From the NCBI GenBank assembly GCA_041916775.1, contig JAYRYZ010000028.1:1-64000 (forward strand): a DNA stretch of 64,000 nt, read 5' to 3'. The notes below the pieces were generated by a model. That model was not told where the DNA came from and did not search any database. It saw only the letters and a program-made list of their open reading frames with translations. The DNA comes from UBA2357 sp041916775. Lineage in GTDB: Bacteria; Pseudomonadota; Gammaproteobacteria; Burkholderiales; Rhodocyclaceae. Positions 8,686-17,982 of the stretch are shown one piece after another. Numbering within the stretch: the stretch's first letter is position 1; each line of letters starts with the position of its first letter. The translations under genes were made by a program, and so were the position numbers.

Positions 8686-10488
8686 TCAGCCGGAGGACGC
8701 GGGAGCGGCGACAACCTTATTCTTGCCAGTCTGCTTCGCCTCGTACATGGCCTCGTCGGCACGGGCGATCACCGCCTCCATCGCTTCGCCGTTCCACAGG
8801 CTCACGCCGGCGCTGAACGTGATGAGAAGCTTCTTGTCGTCGGCAAGGAAGTAAGCCTTGGTCAGCTCGCGCTGCAGTCGCACCAGTGCTGCAGTCGCTT
8901 GTTCGAGGTCCGACTCCGGATAGATGATGATGAATTCCTCGCCGCCCAGCCGCGCCACCGTGTCGTTCGGGCGCAGGTTGGCGCGGATGATGCCGGTCAG
9001 ATGCATCAGCGCGTCGTCACCGGTCTGGTGGCCATAGGTATCGTTGAGGCGCTTGAAGTTGTCGATGTCGAGCAGCGCGATGCACAGCGGAGCGCCGCGT
9101 CGCAGTGCCCGGGCGCTTTCCTTATCGAAGGTTTCCTCGAGGCCGCGGCGGTTGAGCACGCCGGTGAGCTGGTCGTGGCGCATCAGGCGGCTTGCTTCGT
9201 CGAGTTCCTTCTGCAACTCGACGATTCGCGCCTCGGCGCTGCGGGCGCGCTCGGTCGCGGCGGTGAGCTCGTCGCGGGAGCGCCGCGCTTCGTCCTGGAT
9301 TGCGCGCGTCTCGCGCATCACTTCGTCGAGCACCGGTGCGATCTCGTTGATGTCGCGTGCGTTCGCGATCCGCTGCGCGCTGTCGGCGATGCGGTCGTGG
9401 TAGGTGCCGGTGGCCGCGCTGAAATTGGCGAGTTGGTCGACGAAGCCTGCGAGCATCTCGCGCAGCGATTGCTGCGCCTGCACCAGGTTGTGCTTGATCT
9501 GGCTCTGCTTGTAGATGACCTCCTTGAGCCTGCGCTCGGCGTCGTCGATATGACGCAGGTTGGCCGGCTTCGTGACGACCTCGCGCAGCACCTCGACCTG
9601 GCCCGAGAGCCAGCGGTCGTCCACGACGATCTCCTCGATGTTCTCGAGCAGCAGGCGGAGGAGCTTGATCAGTCCGGCACGAATCTCGCCGTCGTCGGCC
9701 GCCACCAGCTCGAGGCGGTAGGCGAACTTACGCAGTTGCTGCGCCACCGCGTCGAGTTGGGCGGGCTTGCTCGCAGCCTTCACCGAGGCGAGCATGCCGC
9801 CGGCTTCCTTGACGAGCTCCGGATGCTCGCCGAGAAAGGCAGGTACCACGGTGTCGAGCGTGACTTCCACCAGCTCGCGCAGACTGGCGATGATTTCGCC
9901 CGCTTCACCGCGCGCGACGATCGTCACCTCGGCAGGCCTGGCGAGCTGCTCGGCGGCCGGCAGGGCATCATCTGTCACGCCCTCGGCGGCTCCTCCACCG
10001 GCCTCCGGGTCGCCGGGCGCCTGCGCCCATGCGCGCACGAGTCCTTGCAGGCGGTTGTAGAGTGTGGCGGGGTCGTTCGCGGCAAGCACACGGTCCAGTG
10101 ATTCACGCTTGCGTGCGACCGTCCAGCCGATCTGGCGCGTTTCCCACTGGCGCAGCAGCGTCGCAATCAGCGTATTCCATGAAGGCGGGTCCTCCTGCGC
10201 AATCGTCGCGCAGTAAGAGAACAAGGCCTGCTCGGCGGCTGCGCGATCCTTGCCGGCCAGCGCCCGCTCGATCTGCTTGCCGGCACGCTTGCGGTCAGGT
10301 GTGTCGAAAGGCAGGCGGCTGGCGATTTCGCGGATCAGGCGTTCGGGGTAGCCGTCTTCCTCGTCCGGCGTCTCGGATACCTCGTGGTAGAGGGCGCGGA
10401 AGTTGGCCGGCGTGGGCGGGAGCCTGCGTGTCGCGAAGAGGCGCAGTACTTCGCGGGCGATCTCTGATGGCTGGGTCGGTGCACTCAT
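8686..10488 (-). CDS. Diguanylate cyclase (GGDEF) 1 of a tandem triplet
   Basis: 600 residues. A C-terminal GGDEF domain has GGEEF at about 515-519 with an allosteric inhibition site RPND (RxxD) at 506-509, five residues before, so an active and feedback-controlled cyclase making c-di-GMP from two GTP is expected. A coiled coil rich in R/E precedes it (DELTAATERARSAEARIVELQ). The N-terminal ~480 residues are soluble and helical, beginning with a module that contains RRLPPTPANFRALYHEV. The same module recurs in the next two genes. No membrane segments are present. ATG 10488 is chosen because it places this module at the N terminus. The gene begins 79 bp after the end of the second cyclase gene, suggesting co-transcription. 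Confidence 0.9.
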   Translation of the reverse strand: MSAPTQPSEIAREVLRLFATRRLPPTPANFRALYHEVSETPDEEDGYPERLIREIASRLPFDTPDRKRAGKQIERALAGKDRAAAEQALFSYCATIAQEDPPSWNTLIATLLRQWETRQIGWTVARKRESLDRVLAANDPATLYNRLQGLVRAWAQAPGDPEAGGGAAEGVTDDALPAAEQLARPAEVTIVARGEAGEIIASLRELVEVTLDTVVPAFLGEHPELVKEAGGMLASVKAASKPAQLDAVAQQLRKFAYRLELVAADDGEIRAGLIKLLRLLLENIEEIVVDDRWLSGQVEVLREVVTKPANLRHIDDAERRLKEVIYKQSQIKHNLVQAQQSLREMLAGFVDQLANFSAATGTYHDRIADSAQRIANARDINEIAPVLDEVMRETRAIQDEARRSRDELTAATERARSAEARIVELQKELDEASRLMRHDQLTGVLNRRGLEETFDKESARALRRGAPLCIALLDIDNFKRLNDTYGHQTGDDALMHLTGIIRANLRPNDTVARLGGEEFIIIYPESDLEQATAALVRLQRELTKAYFLADDKKLLITFSAGVSLWNGEAMEAVIARADEAMYEAKQTGKNKVVAAPASSG

Positions 10489-10567
10489 GGAGGGCCTTCC
10501 GTTATGGACCGGGTTGCAGCGCGCGGGAGGGGTTGTCGAAGCTCGGGTGCAGCGTGTCGGGCCGCAG

Positions 10568-12316
10568 TCAGTGGGCGACCAGCACGCGGTTCTTGCCCGC
10601 GCGCTTGGCGGCATACATTGCCTTGTCGGCACGGTCGATCGCGGAATGCGGGTCCTCGTCGCCGTGCACGCATGCGACTCCTGCACTGAAGGTGATCAGG
10701 ATGCGCTGGTTATCCGCAAGGAAGAAGCGCTTTGTCAGTTCGCGCTGCAGCCGCGTGACGGCCAGGATGGCATCGTCGAGATTGGTATCGGGCAGCAGAA
10801 CCAGGAACTCCTCGCCGCCATAGCGTCCGACCAGATCCTGCGGGCGGGTGGCATTGCGGATCACCTCGGACAGATGGCGCAGCGCCTCGTCACCGGTCTT
10901 GTGGCCGAACGTATCGTTGAGCTGCTTGAAGTTGTCGATGTCCAGCATCGCGATGCAGATCGGCGCACCCTTGCGCCGCGCCCGCCCGAGTTCCCGCTCG
11001 AGCGCTTCATCGAGACCCTTGCGGTTGAGTGTGCCGGTGAGCGCGTCGTGCCGCACGAGCTCGCTGGTCTCGTCGAGCTCGCGCTGCAGCCGCGCGATCT
11101 GCAGGTTTGCGGATTCCACCTGCTCACGCAGGGATCGGAGCTGGTCACTTGACCGCTGTGCAGTGTCGCGCACGCTGCGGGTGTCTGCGAGTATGCCTTC
11201 GATGACGTTGGCGAGGTCCGCGATATTGTCGGCCGACGCGATCTCTTCGGCGCAGCGTTCGAGCGCAGCGTGGTAGTGCTCGGTGGAGCCGCTGAACTCG
11301 GCGAGTTGGTCGAGGAAACCTGCCAACATCGACTTGAGCCGCTGCTGCGCGTCGTTGAGCTGACGCTTGAGGCGCCCCTGCTTGGCGATGACGTCGCGAA
11401 GGCGCCGTTCGATCTCGTCGAGCACGCGGATGTCGAGCGTGCCATTGAAGGCCTCCTTGAGCAGCCCGATCTGACCCGACAGCCAGCTGTCTTCCGCGAT
11501 CAGCTCGCTGATGTTGTCGATGATCAGCCTCAGCAGCGCAACCAGCGCCTGGCGCACCGCGCGATCATCCTCGCTACGCAACTCCAGCCGGTGTGCAAGC
11601 GTCCGGATACGCTCCGGCAAATCGCCGGAGGGCATGCGCGCTGCCGGCTCGCCAAGCGCAGCCGCAAGCAGCTGGATCTCCATGACAAGCACTGGGTCAT
11701 CCGCTGCGATCGCGCACACACCGCTTCTCAGCAGATGCTGGAGGAGTTCTACCAGAGCAGGGGGCAGTGCCGGTTGCGCCGCGTCGTCTGCCACGCGCGT
11801 ACCGACCTCGGCCTCCGTGGCGTCGTCGGCGGGGGCGTCCTCCGGCGACAGCATCCAGCTGTGCATGAGGCCCTGGAGACGTGCCGGGAGGTGTTGACCA
11901 GCTGCCGAGCCGTTCAACACCCGCTCGAGTGAATCGCGCTTGCGCCCGGCGGTCCACCCCTTGTGCGGACGCTCGAGTTGGCTCACGAGTTCGCGGATGA
12001 GCTTGGCCCAGTTTGTGGGCATCGCGTCGCCGCGCGCGCACATCGCCACGACGGCCTGTTTGACGTGACTCCACTGACGGCTGGTGACGGCGTTCTCGAA
12101 GGCTTGGGCGAGACGCAGGGATTCCGGTGTTTCGCGTGGCAGCGCAGTGGCAATGAGCCGCAACGCACGCTCCGGGAAGCCCTCTTCAACCGGCGTGCCC
12201 GCGATCTCGGCATAGAGCGCACGGAAGTTGTCCGGCGTAGGCGGACGTTTCTCGAGTGCGAGACGCCTCAGGGTTTCCCTGGCAATTTCCGGCGGAGTAC
12301 GTAGCGGTTCGGGCAT
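10568..12316 (-). CDS. Diguanylate cyclase (GGDEF) 2 of a tandem triplet
   Basis: 582 residues from ATG 12316 (606 if translation starts at 12388; neither has a strong ribosome-binding site). It is a close paralogue of the downstream neighbour: the same N-terminal module (KRPPTPDNFRALYAEIAG), the same long helical middle, a coiled coil, then a GGDEF domain with GGEEF at about 500-504 and an I-site RPQD at 491-494. It is expected to be a soluble, product-inhibited c-di-GMP synthase. What the N-terminal part senses is unknown. Tandem duplication with divergence is the likely origin. Confidence 0.9.
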   Translation of the reverse strand: MPEPLRTPPEIARETLRRLALEKRPPTPDNFRALYAEIAGTPVEEGFPERALRLIATALPRETPESLRLAQAFENAVTSRQWSHVKQAVVAMCARGDAMPTNWAKLIRELVSQLERPHKGWTAGRKRDSLERVLNGSAAGQHLPARLQGLMHSWMLSPEDAPADDATEAEVGTRVADDAAQPALPPALVELLQHLLRSGVCAIAADDPVLVMEIQLLAAALGEPAARMPSGDLPERIRTLAHRLELRSEDDRAVRQALVALLRLIIDNISELIAEDSWLSGQIGLLKEAFNGTLDIRVLDEIERRLRDVIAKQGRLKRQLNDAQQRLKSMLAGFLDQLAEFSGSTEHYHAALERCAEEIASADNIADLANVIEGILADTRSVRDTAQRSSDQLRSLREQVESANLQIARLQRELDETSELVRHDALTGTLNRKGLDEALERELGRARRKGAPICIAMLDIDNFKQLNDTFGHKTGDEALRHLSEVIRNATRPQDLVGRYGGEEFLVLLPDTNLDDAILAVTRLQRELTKRFFLADNQRILITFSAGVACVHGDEDPHSAIDRADKAMYAAKRAGKNRVLVAH

Positions 12317-12463
12317 CTGCAAGAGCTGGGTCCTGGGGTCCGGGGAGCGCGTGGATTCCCGCTTAGTATAATCCCGCTTCGTATGCACGCGCGCATCGCC
12401 GCTGCATCGGTAAGCACCTCCAGGCCGCGGATTTCTCGCCTCCCGCGTCGCGCCTGCATCATG

Positions 12464-13636
12464 TCATTCAGGTAGAACGCGGTTCTTGCCCGCGCGCTTC
12501 GCCTCGTAGAGGTGGCGATCGGCGACTTCCAGCGTCATGCGCAACAACTCCGAGACATCCACGGAGCCGCCCATGGTGCAGCAGGCAATGCCGCCGCTGG
12601 CCGTGACGTTGAGCGCATGCTGGCGCGCGACACTGCTGTGGCGCCAGCCGCGTATCAGCTCCAGCATTCTGTCGGCCACCTGGCGTGCGCGCGGCATGCG
12701 CATGCCCGGTAGCACGACGACGAACTCCTCGCCCCCGATTCTTGCCAGCAGGTCCGACTCGCGTAGCCCGGAGCGGAGGGTGCGCGAGAACCCCTGGATC
12801 ACGAGGTCGCCGATCGCATGACCGAGGGTGTCATTGACCCGCTTGAAGTCGTCGATGTCGAATACGATCAACGCAATGTCCCCGCGCGGGCAGGCCTGCA
12901 GCGCGCGCTCCAGCCCCCGCCGGTTGAGCGCACCGGAGAGCGGATCGACCTCGGCGTCGAGTGCGTTCTGCGCCGCCTGCCGGGTGGCCTCGTCCAGGCG
13001 GCGGGTAGTGATCTCGAGAAAGTTGCGCGTCTCCAGCAGTGCCTGGCCTGTGTGGCGCAGGGATGCGGACAGGGTACTCACATGTGCGCTGACCTCGGCC
13101 AATAGCGTGCGAGCCTCCGATAGGGTGTCGCAGCGGTCGAGACGGGCGGTGTATTCGGTCATGGAGTCGTCGCTGCCACCCACGCTGACGATTGCGGAGC
13201 GCACCTCTTCGTGGATGTGCGCGATCGTCTTCTTCAACTCCTCGGAGAAGTCCTGCGCCTCGGCTGCCGCGCGTGCCTTGTTGAGTGCGATGTTGCGGAT
13301 CACTGTCTCGGCAGTGTTGATCTGCATCACGAGCGGGGCGCGCTCGTCCTCAAGCGCGGCGCGCAACTGCCCGATCTGGGTATGCAGCCATCCGCCATTT
13401 GCATACAGGCCCTGCAGCGCGTCGATGAGTGCGGCGCAGAGTTGCAGTTCGGAGCGGGTGATCGCATCCGGGTCGCTCCCCGCCTCTGCCTCGAGTCGCC
13501 GATACACTGCCGCGTAGTGCCCCGGCGATGGTGGAAGCTTGCGACGAGTCAGTTCTTCGAGCACCTGGCGCAGCATGTCGAAGGGCTTGCGCGCATCGGC
13601 TGGGTTCATCACTGATGGGCTGGAGTCTCGCAGCAT
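12464..13636 (-). CDS. Diguanylate cyclase (GGDEF) 3 of a tandem triplet
   Basis: 390 residues, shorter than its two paralogues because the middle helical region is reduced. The N terminus keeps the shared module in divergent form (RKLPPSPGHYAAVYRRLEAE). The GGDEF domain has GGEEF near 301-305 and an I-site RESD at 292-295, so both catalysis and product inhibition look intact. It is soluble. ATG 13636 is used; an in-frame ATG at 13609 would remove nine residues, and neither has a clear ribosome-binding site. As the first gene of the three on this strand, its upstream region (13640-13860) probably holds the promoter for the set. Confidence 0.85.
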   Translation of the reverse strand: MLRDSSPSVMNPADARKPFDMLRQVLEELTRRKLPPSPGHYAAVYRRLEAEAGSDPDAITRSELQLCAALIDALQGLYANGGWLHTQIGQLRAALEDERAPLVMQINTAETVIRNIALNKARAAAEAQDFSEELKKTIAHIHEEVRSAIVSVGGSDDSMTEYTARLDRCDTLSEARTLLAEVSAHVSTLSASLRHTGQALLETRNFLEITTRRLDEATRQAAQNALDAEVDPLSGALNRRGLERALQACPRGDIALIVFDIDDFKRVNDTLGHAIGDLVIQGFSRTLRSGLRESDLLARIGGEEFVVVLPGMRMPRARQVADRMLELIRGWRHSSVARQHALNVTASGGIACCTMGGSVDVSELLRMTLEVADRHLYEAKRAGKNRVLPE

Positions 13637-13869
13637 GAGCTTGTCTATCCGGAACCGGAGCGGTGAAATGAACCAGAGAATAACACTTTGGATATAGCTG
13701 ACAGTATCGTCATTTCAGGTTTGATCATTTTCGCCACAGCGATGGAGCACGATCCAATTGGAGACGGTCGCACTCAGGATATTCCCTGCGCCTGACGGGC
13801 GCATTCCCACATAGGTCATCGGGCATTGCGCGGCAAGGAGCCGGCGCCCTCGTCAGACACACGAGCGGA

Positions 13870-14289
13870 TCAAGGTTGCCGGGCTGCGTTTGCGCGCTGT
13901 CGCGTCGGAATGCGCCACACGACCCAGACGCCGATCAGGCCGGCCAGCGCGATGCAGAGTTGCAGCACCACGCTGCCAGCGAGATGCCATAGAGAGACTG
14001 ACACCATTGCGGCCATCATGAGGGTGGAGATCCACTTCACCGCGAGGGGCAGCGAGCGGTGTCGCTCCCAGTCGCTTACCAGCGGACCGAGGTGAGGGCT
14101 TTCGACAAGCCAGCGATGCAGTCGCGGCGAGGCACGCGAGAAGCATGCCGCTGCCAGCAGGATGAAGGGCGTGGTCGGCAGGCCCGGCACCACGATGCCC
14201 AGCACGCCCAGCGCGAGGGCAATGATGCCCACGAGGCTGAGCAGCATGCGCTGAACCCTGCGACGGTCACGCCCGTTCAGTGACGACAT
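13870..14289 (-). CDS. YbaN family (DUF454) inner-membrane protein
   Basis: 139 residues. The family signature is clear: a first hydrophobic helix ending in VLGIVVPGLPTTPFILLAAACFSRASPRLHRWL (about residues 25-58), then a short cytosolic loop with WERHRSLPLAVKW, and two further hydrophobic helices. E. coli YbaN is a small inner-membrane protein of unknown role. ATG 14289 gives the family length. The gene is divergent from the hemerythrin operon, with 352 bp between the start codons; that interval holds the FNR-type site described separately. Confidence 0.85.
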   Translation of the reverse strand: MSSLNGRDRRRVQRMLLSLVGIIALALGVLGIVVPGLPTTPFILLAAACFSRASPRLHRWLVESPHLGPLVSDWERHRSLPLAVKWISTLMMAAMVSVSLWHLAGSVVLQLCIALAGLIGVWVVWRIPTRQRANAARQP

Positions 14290-14571
14290 GGCGCAATCTG
14301 CCAGGAGGGGTCTGGCAGGCGTAGATGGATTGACGGTGTGCTGTGCGGTCGAAGTGGGCCATCGGTGTGGGCTGGGCGTGACGGTCGCACGCAACCGCGG
14401 CAGGGGGCATGCGCCTCGAACAGGATGCCTGTTATCCCGGCGATTGGGCTGTCGAAGTGTGGCGACATTAATTCAAAACGTGCCCGTGCTCAACCGCGCA
14501 CTCAGCATATCGCTCCGCCGACAGCCTGCGAAAACCGGCGACAATCGGCGATCAAGGCGAGAAACGGGCAA

Positions 14572-14585
14572 TTGACTCGGGTCAA
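14572..14585. promoter_or_regulatory. FNR/DNR-type palindrome upstream of the hemerythrin operon
   Basis: TTGAC-TCGG-GTCAA is a perfect 5-4-5 palindrome of the CRP/FNR superfamily type (FNR consensus TTGAT-N4-ATCAA; DNR/NarR variants use GTCAA). Its centre is 63 bp before the hemerythrin ATG. A class II position (-41.5) would put transcription start near 14620 and the -10 box at about 14608-14613, where GATCAT is found. The remaining part of the 352-bp gap (14290-14571) contains nothing else I can support. Confidence 0.6.
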
Positions 14586-14641
14586 TGCGGCTCGCGGAGG
14601 GCGCGAGGATCATCGCTGCATCCAACCCGAGGAATGCCAAC

Positions 14642-15103
14642 ATGAGTCAGACCGAATCGATCTCCGCATTGCTTGCGGAACATCATCACCGATGTGACGA
14701 CCATTTGCTGGCGGCGGAGGAGTTTGCCGGGATGGGCCGGGTGGATGACTGCAGGGCCGCCTTCTCCTGCTTTTGCGATGAGCTCGAGCGCCACTTCAAG
14801 GCAGAGGAGGCGGTGCTGTTCCCCGCCTTCGAACAGGCGACCGGTATGACCGAGGGGCCGACCCGGGTCATGCGGCACGAGCATGGGCAGATGCGCGAAG
14901 TCCTGCTCGAGCTCGATCAGTGCCTGCAAGGCGGCGATACAGGGGCATGGCTCGATGCACTGCAGGCGCTCAACATCCTGATGCAGCAGCATAACCTCAA
15001 GGAGGAGAACATCCTCTATCCGATGTGCGAGCGTGCCATTTCGGACTCTTCATTGCTCGCGATGCTGCAGCGCAGTGTGCGAACAGAGGTGCTCCATGCC
15101 TGA
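14642..15103 (+). CDS. Hemerythrin-like HHE domain protein
   Basis: 153 residues forming one hemerythrin domain. Candidate di-iron ligands appear in the expected order: the HHHR cluster at about 14-17, H and E in HFKAEE (about 52-57), the RHEHGQ segment near residue 80, and HNLKEENILYP near the C terminus. Related proteins (YtfE/RIC, NorA, DnrN) bind NO or help repair iron-sulfur clusters under nitrosative stress. GAGG lies 9-12 bases before ATG 14642. Its stop overlaps the start of the DUF2249 gene by 8 bases, indicating coupled translation. The upstream FNR/DNR-type box supports control by oxygen or NO. Confidence 0.88.
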   Translation: MSQTESISALLAEHHHRCDDHLLAAEEFAGMGRVDDCRAAFSCFCDELERHFKAEEAVLFPAFEQATGMTEGPTRVMRHEHGQMREVLLELDQCLQGGDTGAWLDALQALNILMQQHNLKEENILYPMCERAISDSSLLAMLQRSVRTEVLHA

Positions 15104-15329
15104 GCCACGTGTGATCGAGATCGACGCGCGCGAGATGCAGCCGCCCGAACCGATGGAGCGCGTTCTCGAGGCGCTGGACGGCCTGGCGCCGGGTGACGAG
15201 ATTCACCTCCGCCTGTGGCGCGAGCCGTTTCCGCTCTATCGGGTGCTGGAGCGCAACGGGTATCGGCATCAGGTCCAGCACGGCCAGAATCACGAGGTGC
15301 TGGTACGGATTTTCCCGGCCAAGGGTTAG
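15096..15329 (+). CDS. DUF2249 (TusA-like) small protein
   Basis: 77 residues with the DUF2249 pattern: IDAREMQPPEPMERVLEALDGLAPGDEIHL followed by a second strand-helix unit (LYRVLERNGY) and a final strand (EVLVRIFPA). The fold resembles TusA/SirA, but the TusA cysteine is absent. In many proteobacteria DUF2249 genes sit beside hemerythrin and denitrification genes, as here. The function is not established. ATG 15096 overlaps the end of the hemerythrin gene (ATGCCTGA). Confidence 0.85.
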   Translation: MPEPRVIEIDAREMQPPEPMERVLEALDGLAPGDEIHLRLWREPFPLYRVLERNGYRHQVQHGQNHEVLVRIFPAKG

Positions 15330-15337
15330 CCACCGGC

Positions 15338-16576
15338 ATGGAAACGCCCGGCCTCTCATTCGAGCAAGCGCCAGACGTGGCCTTGCCGATGCGATTCTTT
15401 CTTGCCGCGCCGCTCTTTCTCGCGGTTGCAGGCGCTGCCTTGATGCACTGGAGCGAGCTGGTGTTTGCATCGCGCTGGAGCGGCGCGGCGCTCGCAGTCA
15501 CTCACCTGCTCACCGTCGGCTTCATGCTGCAGGTCATGGTGGGCGCCTTGCTCCAGGTACTGCCGGTCGCAGGCGGCGGCACGCTCTCGCGGCCAGGCGT
15601 GATCGGTTACCTCGTGTTCCCTGCGCTGTTCGTCGGGGCGTTCGGGCTATGTGCCGCGTTCGCGTGGGGCTGGCTGCCGGGCTATTGGCTGGCGATTGCC
15701 GGTCTGGGCGGTGGCGTCGCGACCTTTCTCGTGATCGCCGCGGTCGCGCTCTCGCGCAGTGTCGCGCGTGGTGCGACGGTACTCGGTCTGCGTGTCGCGT
15801 CGATCGGTTTGGGCGCGACTGTGGCGCTGGGCGTGATGCTCGTGCTCGCACGCCTGGGTTGGGCGGATGCGACATGGATGGTGCGCGTGCCGCTGCACAT
15901 CGGCGCCGGGCTCGTCGGCTGGGCGCTGACGCTGCTGATGGCGGTGGCCTGGCTGGTATTGCCGATGTTCCTCATGACGCGCGTGTTCGAGCCGCGTATC
16001 ACGCGGGTCTTCGCCCCAGCCGTTTGCGCAATGCTGGTCGCGCTGGCTGCGCTGCCGGATTCGCGCGCACCGGCCGTGTCGCTGGCCGTGCTGACGATCG
16101 CGTTCGTGGCCTGGATCTTCCACGCGCTGGCAAGCCGGAGGCGGCGCACCGGCAGCGCGCTGTTGCGCTTCTGGCTCACCGCGATGGGCGGGCTTGGTGG
16201 TGCGGCTGCGCTCTTCATCGCGGATGTGGCCGGGTTCGGGTTCGAGGCGCTGCCACTCGTGTTCGGGGTTCTCGCGCTGGGGGCAGGGTTGTTGTCGGTG
16301 CTGATCGGCATGCTCTACAAGATCGTTCCCTTCATCCTGTGGCTGTCGCTGCGCAGCACAGGCCAGCGAGCGCCCTCCATGGGCAAGCTGTTGGGCGAGG
16401 CTGCGCAGGCTTGGCACTATCGCATTCACCTTGCGATGCTGATCTGCCTCGTGGCAGCACCTTGGTGGAGCGTCGCAGCGGTGGCCGGTGGGGCCTTGAT
16501 GCTGTGCTCGGCCGCGATGCTGATGTACAACCTCGCCAGCGCTCGGCGGCGTGCCCGACCGATCGTTCCGGCCTAG
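15338..16576 (+). CDS. Multi-pass membrane protein, NnrS/heme-copper-oxidase-I-like
   Basis: 412 residues with about twelve hydrophobic helices. Histidines lie in or next to membrane helices: MHWSEL, THLLTVGFMLQVMVGALLQV, PLHIGAGLVGW, FHALASR, and HYRIHLAM near the C terminus. The HLLTVGF helix followed by a GALLQVLP turn resembles NnrS-type and subunit-I-like heme/copper membrane proteins associated with denitrification. I cannot decide between these families from the sequence alone. The start is 9 bp after the DUF2249 stop, so the three genes form one operon under the FNR/DNR-type box, suggesting a role in NO or low-oxygen metabolism. Confidence 0.75.
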   Translation: METPGLSFEQAPDVALPMRFFLAAPLFLAVAGAALMHWSELVFASRWSGAALAVTHLLTVGFMLQVMVGALLQVLPVAGGGTLSRPGVIGYLVFPALFVGAFGLCAAFAWGWLPGYWLAIAGLGGGVATFLVIAAVALSRSVARGATVLGLRVASIGLGATVALGVMLVLARLGWADATWMVRVPLHIGAGLVGWALTLLMAVAWLVLPMFLMTRVFEPRITRVFAPAVCAMLVALAALPDSRAPAVSLAVLTIAFVAWIFHALASRRRRTGSALLRFWLTAMGGLGGAAALFIADVAGFGFEALPLVFGVLALGAGLLSVLIGMLYKIVPFILWLSLRSTGQRAPSMGKLLGEAAQAWHYRIHLAMLICLVAAPWWSVAAVAGGALMLCSAAMLMYNLASARRRARPIVPA

Positions 16577-16596
16577 GCTGCTCCTCTGCCCGAACT

Positions 16597-17982
16597 TCAG
16601 GATTCGCCGCGCAGCAGTTGCGCCGCGAGACGGTTGTGAAGCGCTATCGTGGGCTCGAGTTCGAAGCTGGTGATCACGCCGTCGCGGACGATGACCCTTC
16701 CGTTGATCACCGACAGCGATACGCGTGTCGGTGCGGCGAAGAGCAGCGCCGCAAGCGGGTCATGAAGTGCGCCAGCGTGAGCGATCCCGCGTAGATCGAA
16801 TGCAACCAGATCTGCGCGCATGCCGGCAGAAAGGCAGCCGATATCGTCCCGGCCGAGCGTGCGGGCACCGCCCAGCGTGGCCATCTCCAGCACCTGCCGC
16901 GCGCCCAGCGCCGCCGGGTCGCCGGCAGGGGTGCCGTCTCCCCGGGGACGCACGCGGGCAAGCAGCATCGCCATGCGCGCCTCCAGCAGCATGTGGCCTG
17001 CGTCGTTGGAGGCGGATCCATCCACGCCGAGCCCGATCGGAACACCTGCCTCCAGCATGCGCCGGATGGGCGCGATCCCCGATCCCAGGCGCATGTTGGA
17101 GGAGGGGCAATGCGCGACCCCGGTGTGGGTGCGCGCAAAGCTTGCGATGCCCGGCTCGTCGAGGCACACGCAATGTGCATGCCACACGCCTTCACCCATC
17201 CACCCCAATTCTTCGGCGTACTCGGCCGGCGTGCGGCCGAAGCGTTCGCGACTGTAGGCCACGTCGCCGACGGTCTCGGCGAGGTGAGTGTGCAGGCCCA
17301 CACCGTGATGCCGTGCCATGCGCGCGGATTCCCGCATCAGGTCGGTGGACACCGAAAACGGCGAGCAGGGCGCAAGCGCGATCCGCAGCATTGCACCCTC
17401 GGCGGGGTCGTGCCAGGTTTCGATCAGGCGCAGGGAGTCGGCGAGAATCGCATCCTCGTCTTCGACCACGCTGTCTGGCGGCAGTCCGCCGCGCGACTCG
17501 CCAACGCTCATGGAGCCTCGACACGCGTGAAAGCGCATACCGACCTGCATCGCCGCCTCGATGGAGTCGTCAAGGCGGCATCCGTTGGGGTAGATGTAGA
17601 GATGGTCGGAGCTGGTGGTGCAACCCGAGAGAAGCAGTTCCGCCATCGCGATACGGGTAGAGACTCTCACCATCTCAGGTGTCAGGCGCGCCCAGATCGG
17701 GTACAGCCGGCGCAGCCAGTCGAACAGTTCGCAATCCTGTGCCCCCGGAACCGCGCGCGTCAGGGTCTGGTACATGTGATGGTGGGTATTCACCATGCCA
17801 GGCATGAGCAGGTGGCCGGCAAGGTCGATGACCTCGTCGGCGGAGGCGGGAAGGGACTGACTGGGCCCCACCTGTTCGATGCAGCCGTCACGGATGAACA
17901 CGCCGCCATCGGGCCACTCGTGGCGCTGTTTGTCCATGCTGACGAGCAGGTCGGCATTTCGCAGCAGCAGCGTGGTGCTCAT
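16597..17982 (-). CDS. 8-oxoguanine deaminase (amidohydrolase)
   Basis: 461 residues, amidohydrolase superfamily. The metal-binding HxH appears in the form NTHHHMYQTLTRAVPGAQDCELFDWL, which is characteristic of 8-oxoguanine deaminases. Further ligands are in THLAET, AHCVCLD and the final Asp in GLGVDGSASND. These cytosolic enzymes convert 8-oxoguanine to urate; the same family contains hydroxyatrazine and isocytosine deaminases, which are less likely given the motif context. ATG 17982 is preferred with AGGA eight bases upstream; another ATG lies at 17985. It fits the purine catabolism theme of the guaD/xdh genes at 27-41 kb. Confidence 0.85.
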   Translation of the reverse strand: MSTTLLLRNADLLVSMDKQRHEWPDGGVFIRDGCIEQVGPSQSLPASADEVIDLAGHLLMPGMVNTHHHMYQTLTRAVPGAQDCELFDWLRRLYPIWARLTPEMVRVSTRIAMAELLLSGCTTSSDHLYIYPNGCRLDDSIEAAMQVGMRFHACRGSMSVGESRGGLPPDSVVEDEDAILADSLRLIETWHDPAEGAMLRIALAPCSPFSVSTDLMRESARMARHHGVGLHTHLAETVGDVAYSRERFGRTPAEYAEELGWMGEGVWHAHCVCLDEPGIASFARTHTGVAHCPSSNMRLGSGIAPIRRMLEAGVPIGLGVDGSASNDAGHMLLEARMAMLLARVRPRGDGTPAGDPAALGARQVLEMATLGGARTLGRDDIGCLSAGMRADLVAFDLRGIAHAGALHDPLAALLFAAPTRVSLSVINGRVIVRDGVITSFELEPTIALHNRLAAQLLRGES

